Below, in pieces: positions 17,020 through 25,934 of a stretch of DNA of 37,119 bases; position 1 is the stretch's first letter, and every line of letters begins with the position of its first letter. The position numbers and the translations under genes were made by a program. Location of the stretch: positions 1 to 37,119 of the forward strand of contig JAQWKT010000036.1 of the NCBI GenBank assembly GCA_029247685.1, given 5' to 3'. This DNA is from Crocinitomicaceae bacterium. Its GTDB lineage: Bacteria; Bacteroidota; Bacteroidia; Flavobacteriales_D; Crocinitomicaceae. The notes below the pieces were generated by a model. The model had not been told where the DNA came from and ran no database searches. It saw only the letters and a list, made by a program, of their open reading frames with translations.

Positions 17020-17027
17020 CAAATTTA
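17020..17027 (-). promoter_or_regulatory. -7 promoter element of the serine protease gene
   Basis: TAAATTTG on the minus strand matches TAnnTTTG, 42 bases before the ATG at 16977. A TTTG, which is the last part of the terminator tail of nrdA, lies 16 bases further upstream and may serve as the -33 element. Confidence 0.45.
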
Positions 17028-17044
17028 AAAAAATTATTGTATAC

Positions 17045-17073
17045 AAAAAAAGCCCCCTTTAGGAAGCTTTTTT
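17045..17073 (-). terminator. rho-independent terminator of the nrdB-nrdA operon
   Basis: An inverted repeat, AAAAAGC...GCTTTTT with inner GG/CC pairing, is followed on the minus strand by a run of T. It lies 22 bases after the nrdA stop codon. The A-rich and T-rich flanks make it potentially active on both strands. Confidence 0.6.
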
Positions 17074-17094
17074 ATTATTGCAAATAACAACACA

Positions 17095-19464
17095 TCAACC
17101 AGAACACATTTCACAGTTGTCCGGATCATCTAATGAACAAGAAACTTCGGCCTGCTGTTGTTCTACTGTTTTTTCTTCTTTTGACATGGAAGATTTTACT
17201 GCATTTTTGTCAACAGTAAACTTAATAGCATCCGTTGCAGCTTTGGTTCTTAAATAATACATTCCTGTTTTAAGGCCTTTTTCCCATCCATAGAAATGCA
17301 TAGAGGTTAATTTACCAAAGTTAGCGTTCTCCATAAAAATATTTAAGGATTGAGATTGACAAATAAATGCCCCTCTATCAGCAGCCATGTCTATAATCGA
17401 TTTTTGAGAAATTTCCCAGGCTGTCTTATATAAATCTTTTACCTTTTGAGGAATATTTTCAATATTTTGAACTGAACCATTTTCAGCCATAATGCGTTGA
17501 CGCATTTCATCGTTCCAAAGTCCTAATTTAACAAGGTCTTTAAGCAAGTGTTTATTGACAATAATAAACTCGCCAGATAAAACTCTCCTCGTGTAAACAT
17601 TTGATGTATAAGGTTCAAAACATTCATTATTTCCCAAAATCTGAGCTGTAGAAGCGGTTGGCATTGGCGCTAGCAACAATGAATTTCTAACACCGTACTG
17701 TTTTACCTCTTTTTTCAAAAGACCCCATTCCCATCGATTACTTGGATTCACTCCCCACATATCATACTGAAAAACTCCTTTTGAAACTGGCGAACCTTCA
17801 TATGTTTCATAAGGGCCATCTTCTTTAGATAAATCTTTTGATGCAGTCATCGAGGCGTAATAAATGGTCTCAAAAATTTCACTATTTAGTGTTTTGGCTT
17901 CTGGTGATTCAAAAGGGAAGCCCATTAAAATAAATGCATCTGCAAGACCTTGAACACCAAGACCTATTGGTCTGTGACGCATGTTTGAGTTTCTTGCCTC
18001 TTCTACTGGGTAGTAATTTTCATCTATAATTCGATTTAAATTAACTGTAGCCTGGTAAGTAACTTCAAATAATTTATCATGATCAAATGTTTTTTCGCTA
18101 GTTACATATTTTGGCAATGCTAAAGAAGCAAGGTTACAAACAGCTACTTCATCTGGAGCAGTATACTCAATTATTTCAGTACATAAGTTTGAAGATTTTA
18201 TTGTCCCTAAATTTTGTTGGTTAGATTTCGCATTTGCAGAATCCTTATAAAGCATGTATGGAGTTCCTGTTTCAATTTGAGATTCTAATATTTTAAACCA
18301 CAAGTCCTGTGCTTTCATCGTTTTTCTCCCCTTTCCCTCTTTCTCATATTTTAAATAGCGCGCTTCAAACTCCTCGCTATGGCTATCCGAAAGCCCTGGG
18401 CATTCATGAGGACACATTAGTGTCCAATCTCCATTTTCTCTTACACGCTTCATAAAGAGGTCCGGAATCCATAAGGCATAAAACAAATCCCTTGCTCTTT
18501 GTTCTTCTTTTCCATGATTTTTCTTTAAATCAAGAAAATCAAAAATATCTGCATGCCATGGCTCCACATACATTGCAAAAGACCCCTTTCTTTTTCCTCC
18601 TCCTTGATCTACATATCTTGCTGTGTCGTTAAAAACACGTAACATTGGAACAACTCCATTGGATGCTCCGTTTGTTCCCTTAATATACGATCCTTTTGCT
18701 CGTATATCATGAATTGACAACCCAATTCCACCTGCGGATTGAGATATTTGTGCACAAGATTTTAAGGTGTCATAAATGCCAGTGATACTATCTTCTTTCA
18801 TTGTTAAAAGAAAACATGAGGACATTTGAGGTTTTGGTGTTCCCGAATTAAACAAGGTCGGTGTTGCATGTGTAAACCATCCTTGAGACATTAAGTTGTA
18901 AGTTTTAATTGCCGACTCTATATCTCTTTTATGAATGCCAACTGAAACACGCATAAGCATATGTTGAGGGCGCTCAGCTATCTGACCCTTTAATTTCATT
19001 AAATAAGAACGAGTAAGCGTTTTGAATCCAAAATAATCATACCGGAAATCTCTATCATAAATAATACTCGAATCTAAACGCTGTTTATTTTCGATTACAA
19101 TATCGTATACTTCTTGTGAAACCAGTGAAGCTTTCTCTCCTGTTTTAGGGTCAATATAATTGAACATATCCTTAATTACTTCTGAAAAAACCTTCTTGGT
19201 GTCCTTGTGAAGGTTTGACACTGCTATTCTTGATGCTAGCAATGCATAATCTGGGTGATCAATGGTTTTTGCAGCGGCAACTTCAGACGCTAAATTGTCA
19301 AGATCAGTGGTGGTTACCCCATCATAAATTCCTTCAATAACTTTCATTGCTACTGCTTCTGGAGAAACCAACGGGTCCAATCCATAACAAAGTTTTCCTA
19401 TTCGAGCTGTTATTTTATCAAATTTAACAGTCTCTTTTCTTCCATCTCTTTTTACTACGTACAT
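17095..19464 (-). CDS. nrdA: class I ribonucleoside-diphosphate reductase, alpha subunit with N-terminal ATP-cone
   Basis: Catalytic subunit that reduces ribonucleoside diphosphates to deoxyribonucleotides. The 789 residues begin with an ATP-cone (residues 1 to about 95, [16 protein letters not shown]), the overall on/off switch that binds ATP or dATP. The catalytic barrel shows Cys217 (MSSCFLL, partner of the active-site pair), the thiyl-radical cysteine in SSNLCTEII, the second pair member in [10 protein letters not shown], and the C-terminal shuttle CEMC of CEMCSG. The radical-path tyrosines appear in a C-terminal region. It is 29 bases downstream of nrdB, the same operon. A second RNR with a different allosteric layout follows upstream at 20958-24007. 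The ATP-cone here is of the standard kind. Confidence 0.96.
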   Translation of the reverse strand: MYVVKRDGRKETVKFDKITARIGKLCYGLDPLVSPEAVAMKVIEGIYDGVTTTDLDNLASEVAAAKTIDHPDYALLASRIAVSNLHKDTKKVFSEVIKDMFNYIDPKTGEKASLVSQEVYDIVIENKQRLDSSIIYDRDFRYDYFGFKTLTRSYLMKLKGQIAERPQHMLMRVSVGIHKRDIESAIKTYNLMSQGWFTHATPTLFNSGTPKPQMSSCFLLTMKEDSITGIYDTLKSCAQISQSAGGIGLSIHDIRAKGSYIKGTNGASNGVVPMLRVFNDTARYVDQGGGKRKGSFAMYVEPWHADIFDFLDLKKNHGKEEQRARDLFYALWIPDLFMKRVRENGDWTLMCPHECPGLSDSHSEEFEARYLKYEKEGKGRKTMKAQDLWFKILESQIETGTPYMLYKDSANAKSNQQNLGTIKSSNLCTEIIEYTAPDEVAVCNLASLALPKYVTSEKTFDHDKLFEVTYQATVNLNRIIDENYYPVEEARNSNMRHRPIGLGVQGLADAFILMGFPFESPEAKTLNSEIFETIYYASMTASKDLSKEDGPYETYEGSPVSKGVFQYDMWGVNPSNRWEWGLLKKEVKQYGVRNSLLLAPMPTASTAQILGNNECFEPYTSNVYTRRVLSGEFIIVNKHLLKDLVKLGLWNDEMRQRIMAENGSVQNIENIPQKVKDLYKTAWEISQKSIIDMAADRGAFICQSQSLNIFMENANFGKLTSMHFYGWEKGLKTGMYYLRTKAATDAIKFTVDKNAVKSSMSKEEKTVEQQQAEVSCSLDDPDNCEMCSG

Positions 19465-19493
19465 GTATCTTTATTCTCTTAAAAAATTAATAT

Positions 19494-20468
19494 TTAAAAA
19501 TCCTCATCCAAGGAAAATGTTTGGCTGTCTTTTCCTGATAAAACTCCTGCTTTTTGATATTCCCCGACTCTTTTTTCAAAGAAATTAGTTTTGCCTTGAA
19601 TGGAAATCATATCCATAAAATCAAACGGATTACTTGTGTTAAAGACTTTATCATTGCCTAATTCCATCAATAGTCGATCTGCAACAAATTCAATATATTG
19701 CCCCATCAAATCACTATTCATGCCAATCAACCTAACTGGCAATGCATCTGTGACAAATTCCTTTTCTATTTCAACGGCATCTAAAATTATTTTTTCCACT
19801 TCTTGTTTAGGTAGTCTATTTATTAAATGTTTGGTATAAAGCAAACAAGCAAAATCACAGTGCAATCCCTCATCTCTAGAAATAAGTTCATTTGAAAAGG
19901 ATAATCCAGGCATTAACCCCCTCTTTTTTAACCAAAAAATAGAACAAAAAGAACCAGAAAAAAATATCCCCTCTACTGCCGCAAAAGCAATAAGACGCTC
20001 TGCGAATGAACCTTTATCGATCCACCTCAGCGCCCACTCCGCTTTTTTCTTAACACAGTCCAGCGTGTCTATTGCATTAAAGAGATGGTTTTTTTCGGCG
20101 GTTTCTTTTATATAAGTATCAATAAGCAGAGAATAGGTTTCCGAATGAATATTCTCCATTGCAATTTGATTTCCGTAAAAAAACTTTGCTTCGGTGTATT
20201 GCACTTCTGCTAAAAAATTTTCAGCTAAATTTTCATTCACTATCCCATCTGATGCAGCAAAAAAAGCCAAAACATGTTTTACAAAATGTCTTTCGTTATC
20301 ATTTAACTTGTTTTCCCAATCAAATAAGTCCGGTGCTAAATCTATTTCTTCTGCGGTCCAAAAACTTGCTTCTGCTTTTTTATAAAAGCTCCAAATATCA
20401 TTATGTTGAATTGGAAAAAGAACAAAGCGACTCTTGTTTTCTTCTAAAATTGGCTCTAGCTTATTCAT
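19494..20468 (-). CDS. nrdB: class I ribonucleoside-diphosphate reductase, beta subunit
   Basis: Radical-generating subunit of 324 residues for the nrdA at 17095. The ferritin-like fold carries the metal ligands D74 (ASDGIVNEN), E105 and H108 ([10 protein letters not shown]) and a later ExxH pair in [10 protein letters not shown]. Tyr112, four residues after H108, is the position of the stable tyrosyl radical (E. coli Y122). The normal arrangement Asp-31 residues-ExxH holds. The short C terminus ([10 protein letters not shown]) is the tail that docks into NrdA. It leads the operon; upstream is a 489-base intergenic stretch rich in dyads, the likely control region of dNTP synthesis. Length and motifs fit class Ia/Ib-type NrdB. 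The metal (Fe or Mn) cannot be read from the sequence. Confidence 0.95.
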   Translation of the reverse strand: MNKLEPILEENKSRFVLFPIQHNDIWSFYKKAEASFWTAEEIDLAPDLFDWENKLNDNERHFVKHVLAFFAASDGIVNENLAENFLAEVQYTEAKFFYGNQIAMENIHSETYSLLIDTYIKETAEKNHLFNAIDTLDCVKKKAEWALRWIDKGSFAERLIAFAAVEGIFFSGSFCSIFWLKKRGLMPGLSFSNELISRDEGLHCDFACLLYTKHLINRLPKQEVEKIILDAVEIEKEFVTDALPVRLIGMNSDLMGQYIEFVADRLLMELGNDKVFNTSNPFDFMDMISIQGKTNFFEKRVGEYQKAGVLSGKDSQTFSLDEDF

Positions 20469-20957
20469 TATATTTTAATTTAAAATGTCCTAATAAATAC
20501 TGTTTCAAACAGTGCATAAAAAACCTGACAAACAATTCGAGTAAATTGCAATCAAAGAACCTGAAAACCAGACCATTAAATGTTTTTTATTGAGATTTTA
20601 GGGAATCCTTATAGAACTTTTTTCCCTAATTCATTCTCACTACAAAATTTGTGATAATTATCGCAAAAAACAACTGTTAATTCTGAAAAAAATGTTAACT
20701 CAAACTAAAAACAATTGGAATCCCTTATTAAATAAAAGAATAAAAATTTATCAACAAAAAAATAATGAAATATCCACATTTTTTAAGTGTTCCTTTCTCT
20801 TATGTTGAGGTAAAACAAGTGTACTATCTAAGAATCAACTCAATAGCCTTAAATAGGCATGACAAACTCTCTTTTTTTGACCTTTACGCCGCCTTTCTGT
20901 TTTTTTTATTTTAAAACAACAGACATTAAATCTAGAGGCTAAAAATTATATTCAGCA
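20469..20957. promoter_or_regulatory. 489-base gene-free control region between the two RNR operons
   Basis: No credible gene is seen. The region lies upstream of nrdB (minus strand). It holds ACTGTTTCAAACAGT, a perfect 7-base dyad at 20499-20513, about 30 bases before the nrdB ATG. At 20598-20629, TTAGGGAA and TTCCCTAA form an 8-base inverted repeat. At 20650-20665, TGTGATAATTATCGCA is a nearly perfect palindrome that fits the CRP-type TGTGA-N6-TCACA layout at 9 of 10 positions. TTATCAACA (20748) and ATATCCACA (20770) resemble DnaA boxes (TTATCCACA). I see no NrdR box and no clean TAnnTTTG. The 3' end of the second nrdA operon has no convincing terminator. Confidence 0.4.
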
Positions 20958-22730
20958 TTAACCTTCACAGCTTTTGCAATCTTTATTTTGTTTGAATTTC
21001 TGAGCTGCATTCATGCTATGTTGGTAGTATAGAGATTTAACGCCTAATTTCCATGCCGTTACATGAATTTTATTTATTTCTTTAACAGGCATGTCGGGAT
21101 GAACAATAATATTAATTGATTGCCCTTGATCTAAATTATTTTGCCTGTTTGCTGCCTGATAAATAATATCCATTTGATCTATTTCAGAGTAGGTTTTAAA
21201 TACCTCTTTTTCATGTTCTGAAAGAAAATCAAGGTGCTGAACTGATCCGTCCTTGCTTCGAATATCACGCCAAACTTCAGCATTATCCATTCCTTTGTCT
21301 TGTAAAAGATCAACTAAAAATCTGTTTTTAATAGTGGTCTTCATTTTTGCAATGTCTTTCACATATATATTAGACCATATAGGCTCTATTCCTTGAGAAA
21401 CCTGGCCCAAAATAAATGCAGATGAGGTTGTTGGTGCAATTGCGTTTAAGGTAGCATTTCTTCTTCCGTAGCCTTTTAACAATTCTGGCTCTCCAAATTT
21501 TTGCGCTAACTTTTCTGATGCTGCATAGGATTGCTCTTTAATTGTTTTTGATATCTCACTATTTAAGTCAAATGCCTCTTGGCTATTGAAAGACAACATT
21601 TTTGACTGTAATAAAGAATGCCAACCCAAAGAACCCAAACCTAATGCTCTATTTTCTTTTGCGAAATTATAAGCACGCTCCATAAATAAAAATGTTTGTT
21701 GGTCTTCTTTGTTATTAGAATCTCTGTACACTTCAAGCTTTTGCAAAAATTCCGTTATTATGGCGTCTAGAAAACATACCATTGTTTCCACCGCATCCGT
21801 GTTTTTCCACTTATCATAATGCAATACATTTAAGCTAGATAAACAGCAAACAAAAGACCAATTATCAGAAGAAGGAAGCATTATTTCGGTACAAAGATTA
21901 CTTGCGTAAATAGGCAAGTTTTTATCTTTATATACGTCAGCAGCACCTTTATTCGCATTGTCTGTGAAAAATATATATGGATAGCCCATTTCTCCACGAC
22001 ACTGAAGTACTTTTGCCCAAATTGTTCTTTTTTCTACATCACCAGCGATCATGTCATTCATCCAATCGTCAGTAACTGTTACCCCATGGGTTAACTCTTG
22101 AATTGGATTCCCTTCTGTTCCTATCTCTAAAAACTCTTTGATGTCTGGATGACTAATTGGTAGATATGGAGAAAACCGACCTCTTCGAACGGATCCTTGA
22201 CTAACCACGTCAACCATGGATTCGAAAAGCCGCATAATATGAACAGCTCCCGAAGCCTCTCCATTGTTTTTAATAGGCGCTCCTCTATGTCTTATTTTTC
22301 CAAAATAACCAGAAGTTCCTCCTCCAAGTTTAGACATCATACCAACTTCCGATTGAGAATAAAGAATGTTTCCTATATCATCATCTACATGCGAACCAAA
22401 ACAGCTAATCGGCAATCCTCTTTTTTTTCCAAAATTAGACCATACAGGAGAAGAAAGAGAATAAAAACCTTCTGACATATAATAATAAAACTTGTCTGCA
22501 AAGCCAGTAATTTGAAGAATTTCTTCTGCTCTTTTTGCTATTTCATAAATGCGTTCTTCTGCACTTACCCCCTCACTCAAATATCCTGCAGATAAAAAAT
22601 TTCTACTATTTTCATTTAACCAATCAAAAGGGTTTTCAGAGACCAAGCTGCCTTTTTTTCGAGCTTTTTCAAGTGAATCTAATAAGTATTGTTTTTTTAA
22701 ATCTTGTTGATTGTTAACTGTTTTCTGCAT
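20958..22730 (-). CDS. class I ribonucleotide reductase alpha subunit lacking an ATP-cone
   Basis: Catalytic subunit of a second RNR. Its 590 residues are about 200 shorter than the neighbour nrdA. The N terminus (MQKTVNNQQD) lacks the ATP-cone and goes straight into the helical lead of the barrel. Active-site cysteines are present: Cys110 in PISCFGS, the NLCTEIM thiyl cysteine, its partner in FVCCLSSLN, and the C-terminal CKSC of CKSCEG. The family is the short NrdA of the kind known in Leeuwenhoekiella blandensis and in many flavobacteria, whose overall-activity switch sits in the partner NrdB. It follows that NrdB by two bases, so translation is coupled. It is clearly not a damaged copy: all catalytic parts are there and the frame is open. 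It is distinct in sequence from the canonical nrdA downstream. Confidence 0.92.
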   Translation of the reverse strand: MQKTVNNQQDLKKQYLLDSLEKARKKGSLVSENPFDWLNENSRNFLSAGYLSEGVSAEERIYEIAKRAEEILQITGFADKFYYYMSEGFYSLSSPVWSNFGKKRGLPISCFGSHVDDDIGNILYSQSEVGMMSKLGGGTSGYFGKIRHRGAPIKNNGEASGAVHIMRLFESMVDVVSQGSVRRGRFSPYLPISHPDIKEFLEIGTEGNPIQELTHGVTVTDDWMNDMIAGDVEKRTIWAKVLQCRGEMGYPYIFFTDNANKGAADVYKDKNLPIYASNLCTEIMLPSSDNWSFVCCLSSLNVLHYDKWKNTDAVETMVCFLDAIITEFLQKLEVYRDSNNKEDQQTFLFMERAYNFAKENRALGLGSLGWHSLLQSKMLSFNSQEAFDLNSEISKTIKEQSYAASEKLAQKFGEPELLKGYGRRNATLNAIAPTTSSAFILGQVSQGIEPIWSNIYVKDIAKMKTTIKNRFLVDLLQDKGMDNAEVWRDIRSKDGSVQHLDFLSEHEKEVFKTYSEIDQMDIIYQAANRQNNLDQGQSINIIVHPDMPVKEINKIHVTAWKLGVKSLYYQHSMNAAQKFKQNKDCKSCEG

Positions 22731-22732
22731 AA

Positions 22733-24007
22733 TTAAAATAAATCGTCACTTGTTATACTTTGTGTTCTTTTGCTATAATTAATGGATCTTTTAACAAAAA
22801 AGTCCCCATGTTTGGTCCCAATAATCTCGTCATCAAACCAATCCGTTTGAGCTACCAAAGAATCATCGATGTCAAATATTTTATCAATTCCTATACTTTC
22901 CAAGGAGTTGTTAAACCTGTTTTTGATAAACTCATTAATAACCGATTTTGGTAAAAAGTCTAATTCTCCACCTTCAAAAATCCAATCCACCAAACCACAC
23001 TCTGCTTTATATGCTTTTTGACATATTTCTTGTATGTTCTCTTTGTATTCTGGTGTAAACCAATGCGGTTGCTCTTTTTGAAGTATTTTAATTAAATCGA
23101 TCCCAAAATCGCCATGTATTTGCTCTTCCTTAGAAGTTGCTTCCACAACATTAGAGATGCCTTTCAACATGTTTTTGTGCTTATTAAAAGCCATAATGAT
23201 TAAAAACTGAGAGAATAAAGAAACATGTTCAATAAAAAGGGAAAAAAGCAAAACAGATTCTGCATATTCCTTATTTTCTTCACTTTTTGAATTTTTCAAA
23301 GCCACCTCCAGGTATTGAACTCGCTTCATGATCACTGGCTTTTTCTTTAACTCCTTGAACTCCTTGTTTAAACCTAGTATTTCAAGCAAATGAGAATATG
23401 CATCGGCATGCCTAACCTCACTTTCAGCAAAAGTTGCTCCTACTGACCCTATTTCAGGTTTTGGCATTCTATGATACAAATCTCCCCAGAATGATTTAAC
23501 CGCAACCTCTATTTGAGAAATAGCAAGCATTGTGTTTTTAATGGCATTCTTTTCTGGATCTGACAATCTAGACTTAAAATCTTGAATATCACTTGTGAAA
23601 TTAAACTCTGTATGAATCCAATATGAATGACGAATTGCAGGAACATATTCATATAATTGTGGATATTCATATGGCTTTAAATTGATCCTTTTTTCGAAAA
23701 TATTTGTCTCTCTTTTTTTAGCCTGTTCGTTTCTATATAAAATATATGCTTTTGCTACTTCAGGAAAATTACTTTTCATTAAACTAGTTTCAACGATATC
23801 TTGAACCTGTTCTATCGTTGGTCGATATTCGCTAAAAGACTTTTTATGCTGAAGTAATTCTGAATATGCCATTAATGCAACGTTTTGAGCACTTTCTTCA
23901 GACCCCCTTCCTATGGCCTGCATCGCTTTAAAAACAGCAGATGTAATCTTGTCTAAATCGAACTTTTCGACACCAAAATCCCTCTTAACTATGTGTGTAA
24001 TTTCCAT
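22733..24007 (-). CDS. class I ribonucleotide reductase beta subunit with N-terminal ATP-cone
   Basis: Radical-generating subunit whose first 95 residues are an ATP-cone (MEITHIVKRDFGVEKFDLDKI), a domain normally found on the catalytic subunit. The rest is a ferritin-like NrdB. E166 is the likely first metal ligand, where the canonical copy has Asp at the same 31-residue spacing from ExxH. E197 and H200 (SEVRH), E260 (FIEHV) and E295/H298 (EEQIHGD) follow. Tyr204 keeps the tyrosyl-radical position. At 424 residues it matches the enzyme of Leeuwenhoekiella blandensis, where dATP binding to the cone makes non-productive NrdB tetramers and a Mn centre was reported. Regulation of this copy by dATP is inferred. 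A CAGTCAAA/TTTGACTG inverted repeat sits 34 bases upstream of the start. Confidence 0.92.
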   Translation of the reverse strand: MEITHIVKRDFGVEKFDLDKITSAVFKAMQAIGRGSEESAQNVALMAYSELLQHKKSFSEYRPTIEQVQDIVETSLMKSNFPEVAKAYILYRNEQAKKRETNIFEKRINLKPYEYPQLYEYVPAIRHSYWIHTEFNFTSDIQDFKSRLSDPEKNAIKNTMLAISQIEVAVKSFWGDLYHRMPKPEIGSVGATFAESEVRHADAYSHLLEILGLNKEFKELKKKPVIMKRVQYLEVALKNSKSEENKEYAESVLLFSLFIEHVSLFSQFLIIMAFNKHKNMLKGISNVVEATSKEEQIHGDFGIDLIKILQKEQPHWFTPEYKENIQEICQKAYKAECGLVDWIFEGGELDFLPKSVINEFIKNRFNNSLESIGIDKIFDIDDSLVAQTDWFDDEIIGTKHGDFFVKRSINYSKRTQSITSDDLF

Positions 24008-24040
24008 TTAATTTCTTGTTATTTAAACTCCCGATAGATA

Positions 24041-24068
24041 CAGTCAAATATCTGACTTATTTTGACTG
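24041..24068. promoter_or_regulatory. inverted repeat upstream of the ATP-cone nrdB
   Basis: CAGTCAAA and TTTGACTG form a perfect 8-base inverted repeat with a 12-base centre, 34 bases before the start of the ATP-cone beta gene and inside the 204-base divergent region to comF. It could be a regulator site or a leader hairpin. Confidence 0.35.
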
Positions 24069-24184
24069 ATTTTTACCCCCCTCTCAGAACTTTCTCAACA
24101 TTTTTATTAACATTAAAATAAATGGAAATTTAAATCTCTTTAAACAAGGCAATTAACAAAATAAAGTTGTTAATAAACAAATTT

Positions 24185-24192
24185 TAATTTTG
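24185..24192 (+). promoter_or_regulatory. -7 promoter element of comF
   Basis: TAATTTTG matches TAnnTTTG and lies 19 bases before the comF ATG. A TTG at 24167-24169 has a short 15-base spacer, so the -33 part is uncertain. Confidence 0.45.
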
Positions 24193-24211
24193 CTCTAACA
24201 TCAAATTAATT

Positions 24212-24886
24212 ATGAAAATATTCTCCCCTATAATTTCACTTATTTATCCCTTTGTTTGTGTTTGTTGTGAAAAAGAAACCGACAATAAAACACCTCTTTG
24301 CATCTTCTGCTATAATGATATAAACTTTATCTACTCTAAAGAAATAACAAAGACTTTGTTTTATGGAAGATTAGATTTAAACTTTGCTGGCTCCCTTTTT
24401 TATTTTGAAGAAAAAAAAGTTTCTCAAAAAATAATTCATGCATTAAAATACGAGTCAAATAAAAAAATTGGTGTGTATTTTGGAAAAAAAATTGGGCTGA
24501 TGATTAAAAACCATATTGAGAAACCTGAAATAGATTTCCTTGTACCAATTCCAATTCATCACAAAAGAAAATATAAACGAGGATACAATCAATCTGAATG
24601 CCTTTCTAAAGGAATTTCTGAAATATGTAAAATACAAATAAACACTTCTTTTCTTATTAAGAATAAGAACAACAAAAGTCAAAGCAAAAAAACAGGACTT
24701 AATCGGTGGAAAAATTTAACCCAAAATTTCAGTGTAAACAAAAACATTACCCCAAAACACATTTTACTTGTTGATGACGTCATAACCACTGGAGCAACCA
24801 TTGAAGATGCTGCAAAAACTATTCTTTCTGTTTTTCCTAATATTCAAATAAGTATCGTTAGTTTAGCAATAACAAAGTCAAAATGA
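24212..24886 (+). CDS. comF: ComF family protein (phosphoribosyltransferase-like)
   Basis: ComF proteins are needed for natural DNA uptake in Gram-positive and some Gram-negative bacteria, where they act on single-stranded DNA in the cytoplasm with ComFA/DprA; elsewhere the role is unknown. The 224 residues start with a possible zinc ribbon (Cys16, 18, 19 and Cys30, 33). A type I phosphoribosyltransferase domain follows with the PRPP loop VDDVITTGAT (residues 187-196). The basic stretch PIHHKRKYKRGYNQSE is the usual conserved ComF motif. The gene is followed after ten bases by the FAD oxidoreductase, so they are co-transcribed. There is no other competence gene in the window. The name follows the family; participation in DNA uptake is not shown. 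Confidence 0.9.
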   Translation: MKIFSPIISLIYPFVCVCCEKETDNKTPLCIFCYNDINFIYSKEITKTLFYGRLDLNFAGSLFYFEEKKVSQKIIHALKYESNKKIGVYFGKKIGLMIKNHIEKPEIDFLVPIPIHHKRKYKRGYNQSECLSKGISEICKIQINTSFLIKNKNNKSQSKKTGLNRWKNLTQNFSVNKNITPKHILLVDDVITTGATIEDAAKTILSVFPNIQISIVSLAITKSK

Positions 24887-24896
24887 CTGCTGATTC

Positions 24897-25934
24897 ATGA
24901 AAAACATTATTGTCGGGGGTGGTATTGCTGGAATTTCAATCGCTTTTGAACTTCTTAAAAGAAAGGAAGAAATCATTATTATCGACAAAAAAACAAATAC
25001 CGCATCGGAGGTTGCTGGTGGGATAATCAATCCAATTGTTTTTAGACGAACAACAAAATCATGGAGAATTGATGAAATGCTTCCTAAGGCAATTAATTTT
25101 TACAAGCAATTAGAGGTTCTTATTCATCAACAATTGATTTCTCCTATTACAATCAGACGTTTTTTCTCCTCAGAACAAGAGTCTGATACATGGGTTAAAA
25201 AACAAAAAAAAGAAGGCTTCAAAGATTATTTGGCAGAACTTACTGAAGAAGACTCTTTATTTTCAGAGGTTAAAAATGAATTTGGTTCTGGAAGAGTTAA
25301 AAATGCATATTGGATCAACACCAAGAAACTTATCGAAGAAACACATGCATTTTTAAAAAAAGAAAACATCTATAAAAATGAGAGTTTTGAATACAATGAT
25401 CTAGACGTAAATAAAAAAAAATACAAAAACATTCCGTTCAACAGAATCTTTTTTTGTGAGGGACACCAGGTTAAAAAAAACCCCTTTTTTAATCAATTAC
25501 CCATTAGCTGGACTAAAGGCCAACTTCTAACGATTCGATCTCAAAACTTGTATAATAAAACTTTATTAAATAGAAAATGCTTTGTTTTACCAAGAGAAAA
25601 AGATGTTTTTTTACTTGGAGCTACATATGAATGGAATGCAACAAATTATAAAACAACAATTGAAGCTGAATCGGAATTATTAGAAAAATTCAATTACATC
25701 AGCGATGAAAAACCCGAAATTATTTGTCAAGAAGCCGGAATAAGACCTACCACCCCAGACAGAAGGCCCTTTATAGGATGCCACCCAACACACAAGAATC
25801 TATTAATATTTAATGGTCTTGGTGCAAAAGGCTATCTAATTGCGCCACTTTTATCAAAGGAACTAATTGAATCTATTTTAGAAAACAAAACTTTAAGTAG
25901 CGAAACGTCTATTCACAGAAAAGTAAAGCATTAA
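24897..25934 (+). CDS. FAD-dependent oxidoreductase of the DAO family
   Basis: The 345 residues begin with a Rossmann FAD-binding motif, GGGIAG (residues 7-12), and the ADP-ribose acid in IIIDKK. The rest follows the D-amino-acid-oxidase/glycine-oxidase (DAO) fold: [13 protein letters not shown] near the flavin, and a C-terminal signature [16 protein letters not shown] and [12 protein letters not shown] that closes the FAD site. It resembles ThiO, the FAD domain of MnmC and amino-acid dehydrogenases, and I cannot say which substrate it uses. It is downstream of comF by ten bases. Its stop codon overlaps the lepA stop on the other strand by four bases (TTAA), so there is no room for a terminator. 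Confidence 0.85.
   Translation: MKNIIVGGGIAGISIAFELLKRKEEIIIIDKKTNTASEVAGGIINPIVFRRTTKSWRIDEMLPKAINFYKQLEVLIHQQLISPITIRRFFSSEQESDTWVKKQKKEGFKDYLAELTEEDSLFSEVKNEFGSGRVKNAYWINTKKLIEETHAFLKKENIYKNESFEYNDLDVNKKKYKNIPFNRIFFCEGHQVKKNPFFNQLPISWTKGQLLTIRSQNLYNKTLLNRKCFVLPREKDVFLLGATYEWNATNYKTTIEAESELLEKFNYISDEKPEIICQEAGIRPTTPDRRPFIGCHPTHKNLLIFNGLGAKGYLIAPLLSKELIESILENKTLSSETSIHRKVKH

Noticed and set aside
20159..20593. A 144-residue open frame on the plus strand overlapping nrdB.
   Set aside because: It is antisense to nrdB for most of its length, is rich in Leu, Lys and Asn as expected for a shadow of AT-rich DNA, and has no promoter or recognisable domain.
24041..24068. NrdR box upstream of the second RNR.
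   Set aside because: The repeat CAGTCAAA/TTTGACTG does not resemble the ACACWATATWGTGT-type NrdR consensus, so I list it only as an unassigned inverted repeat.
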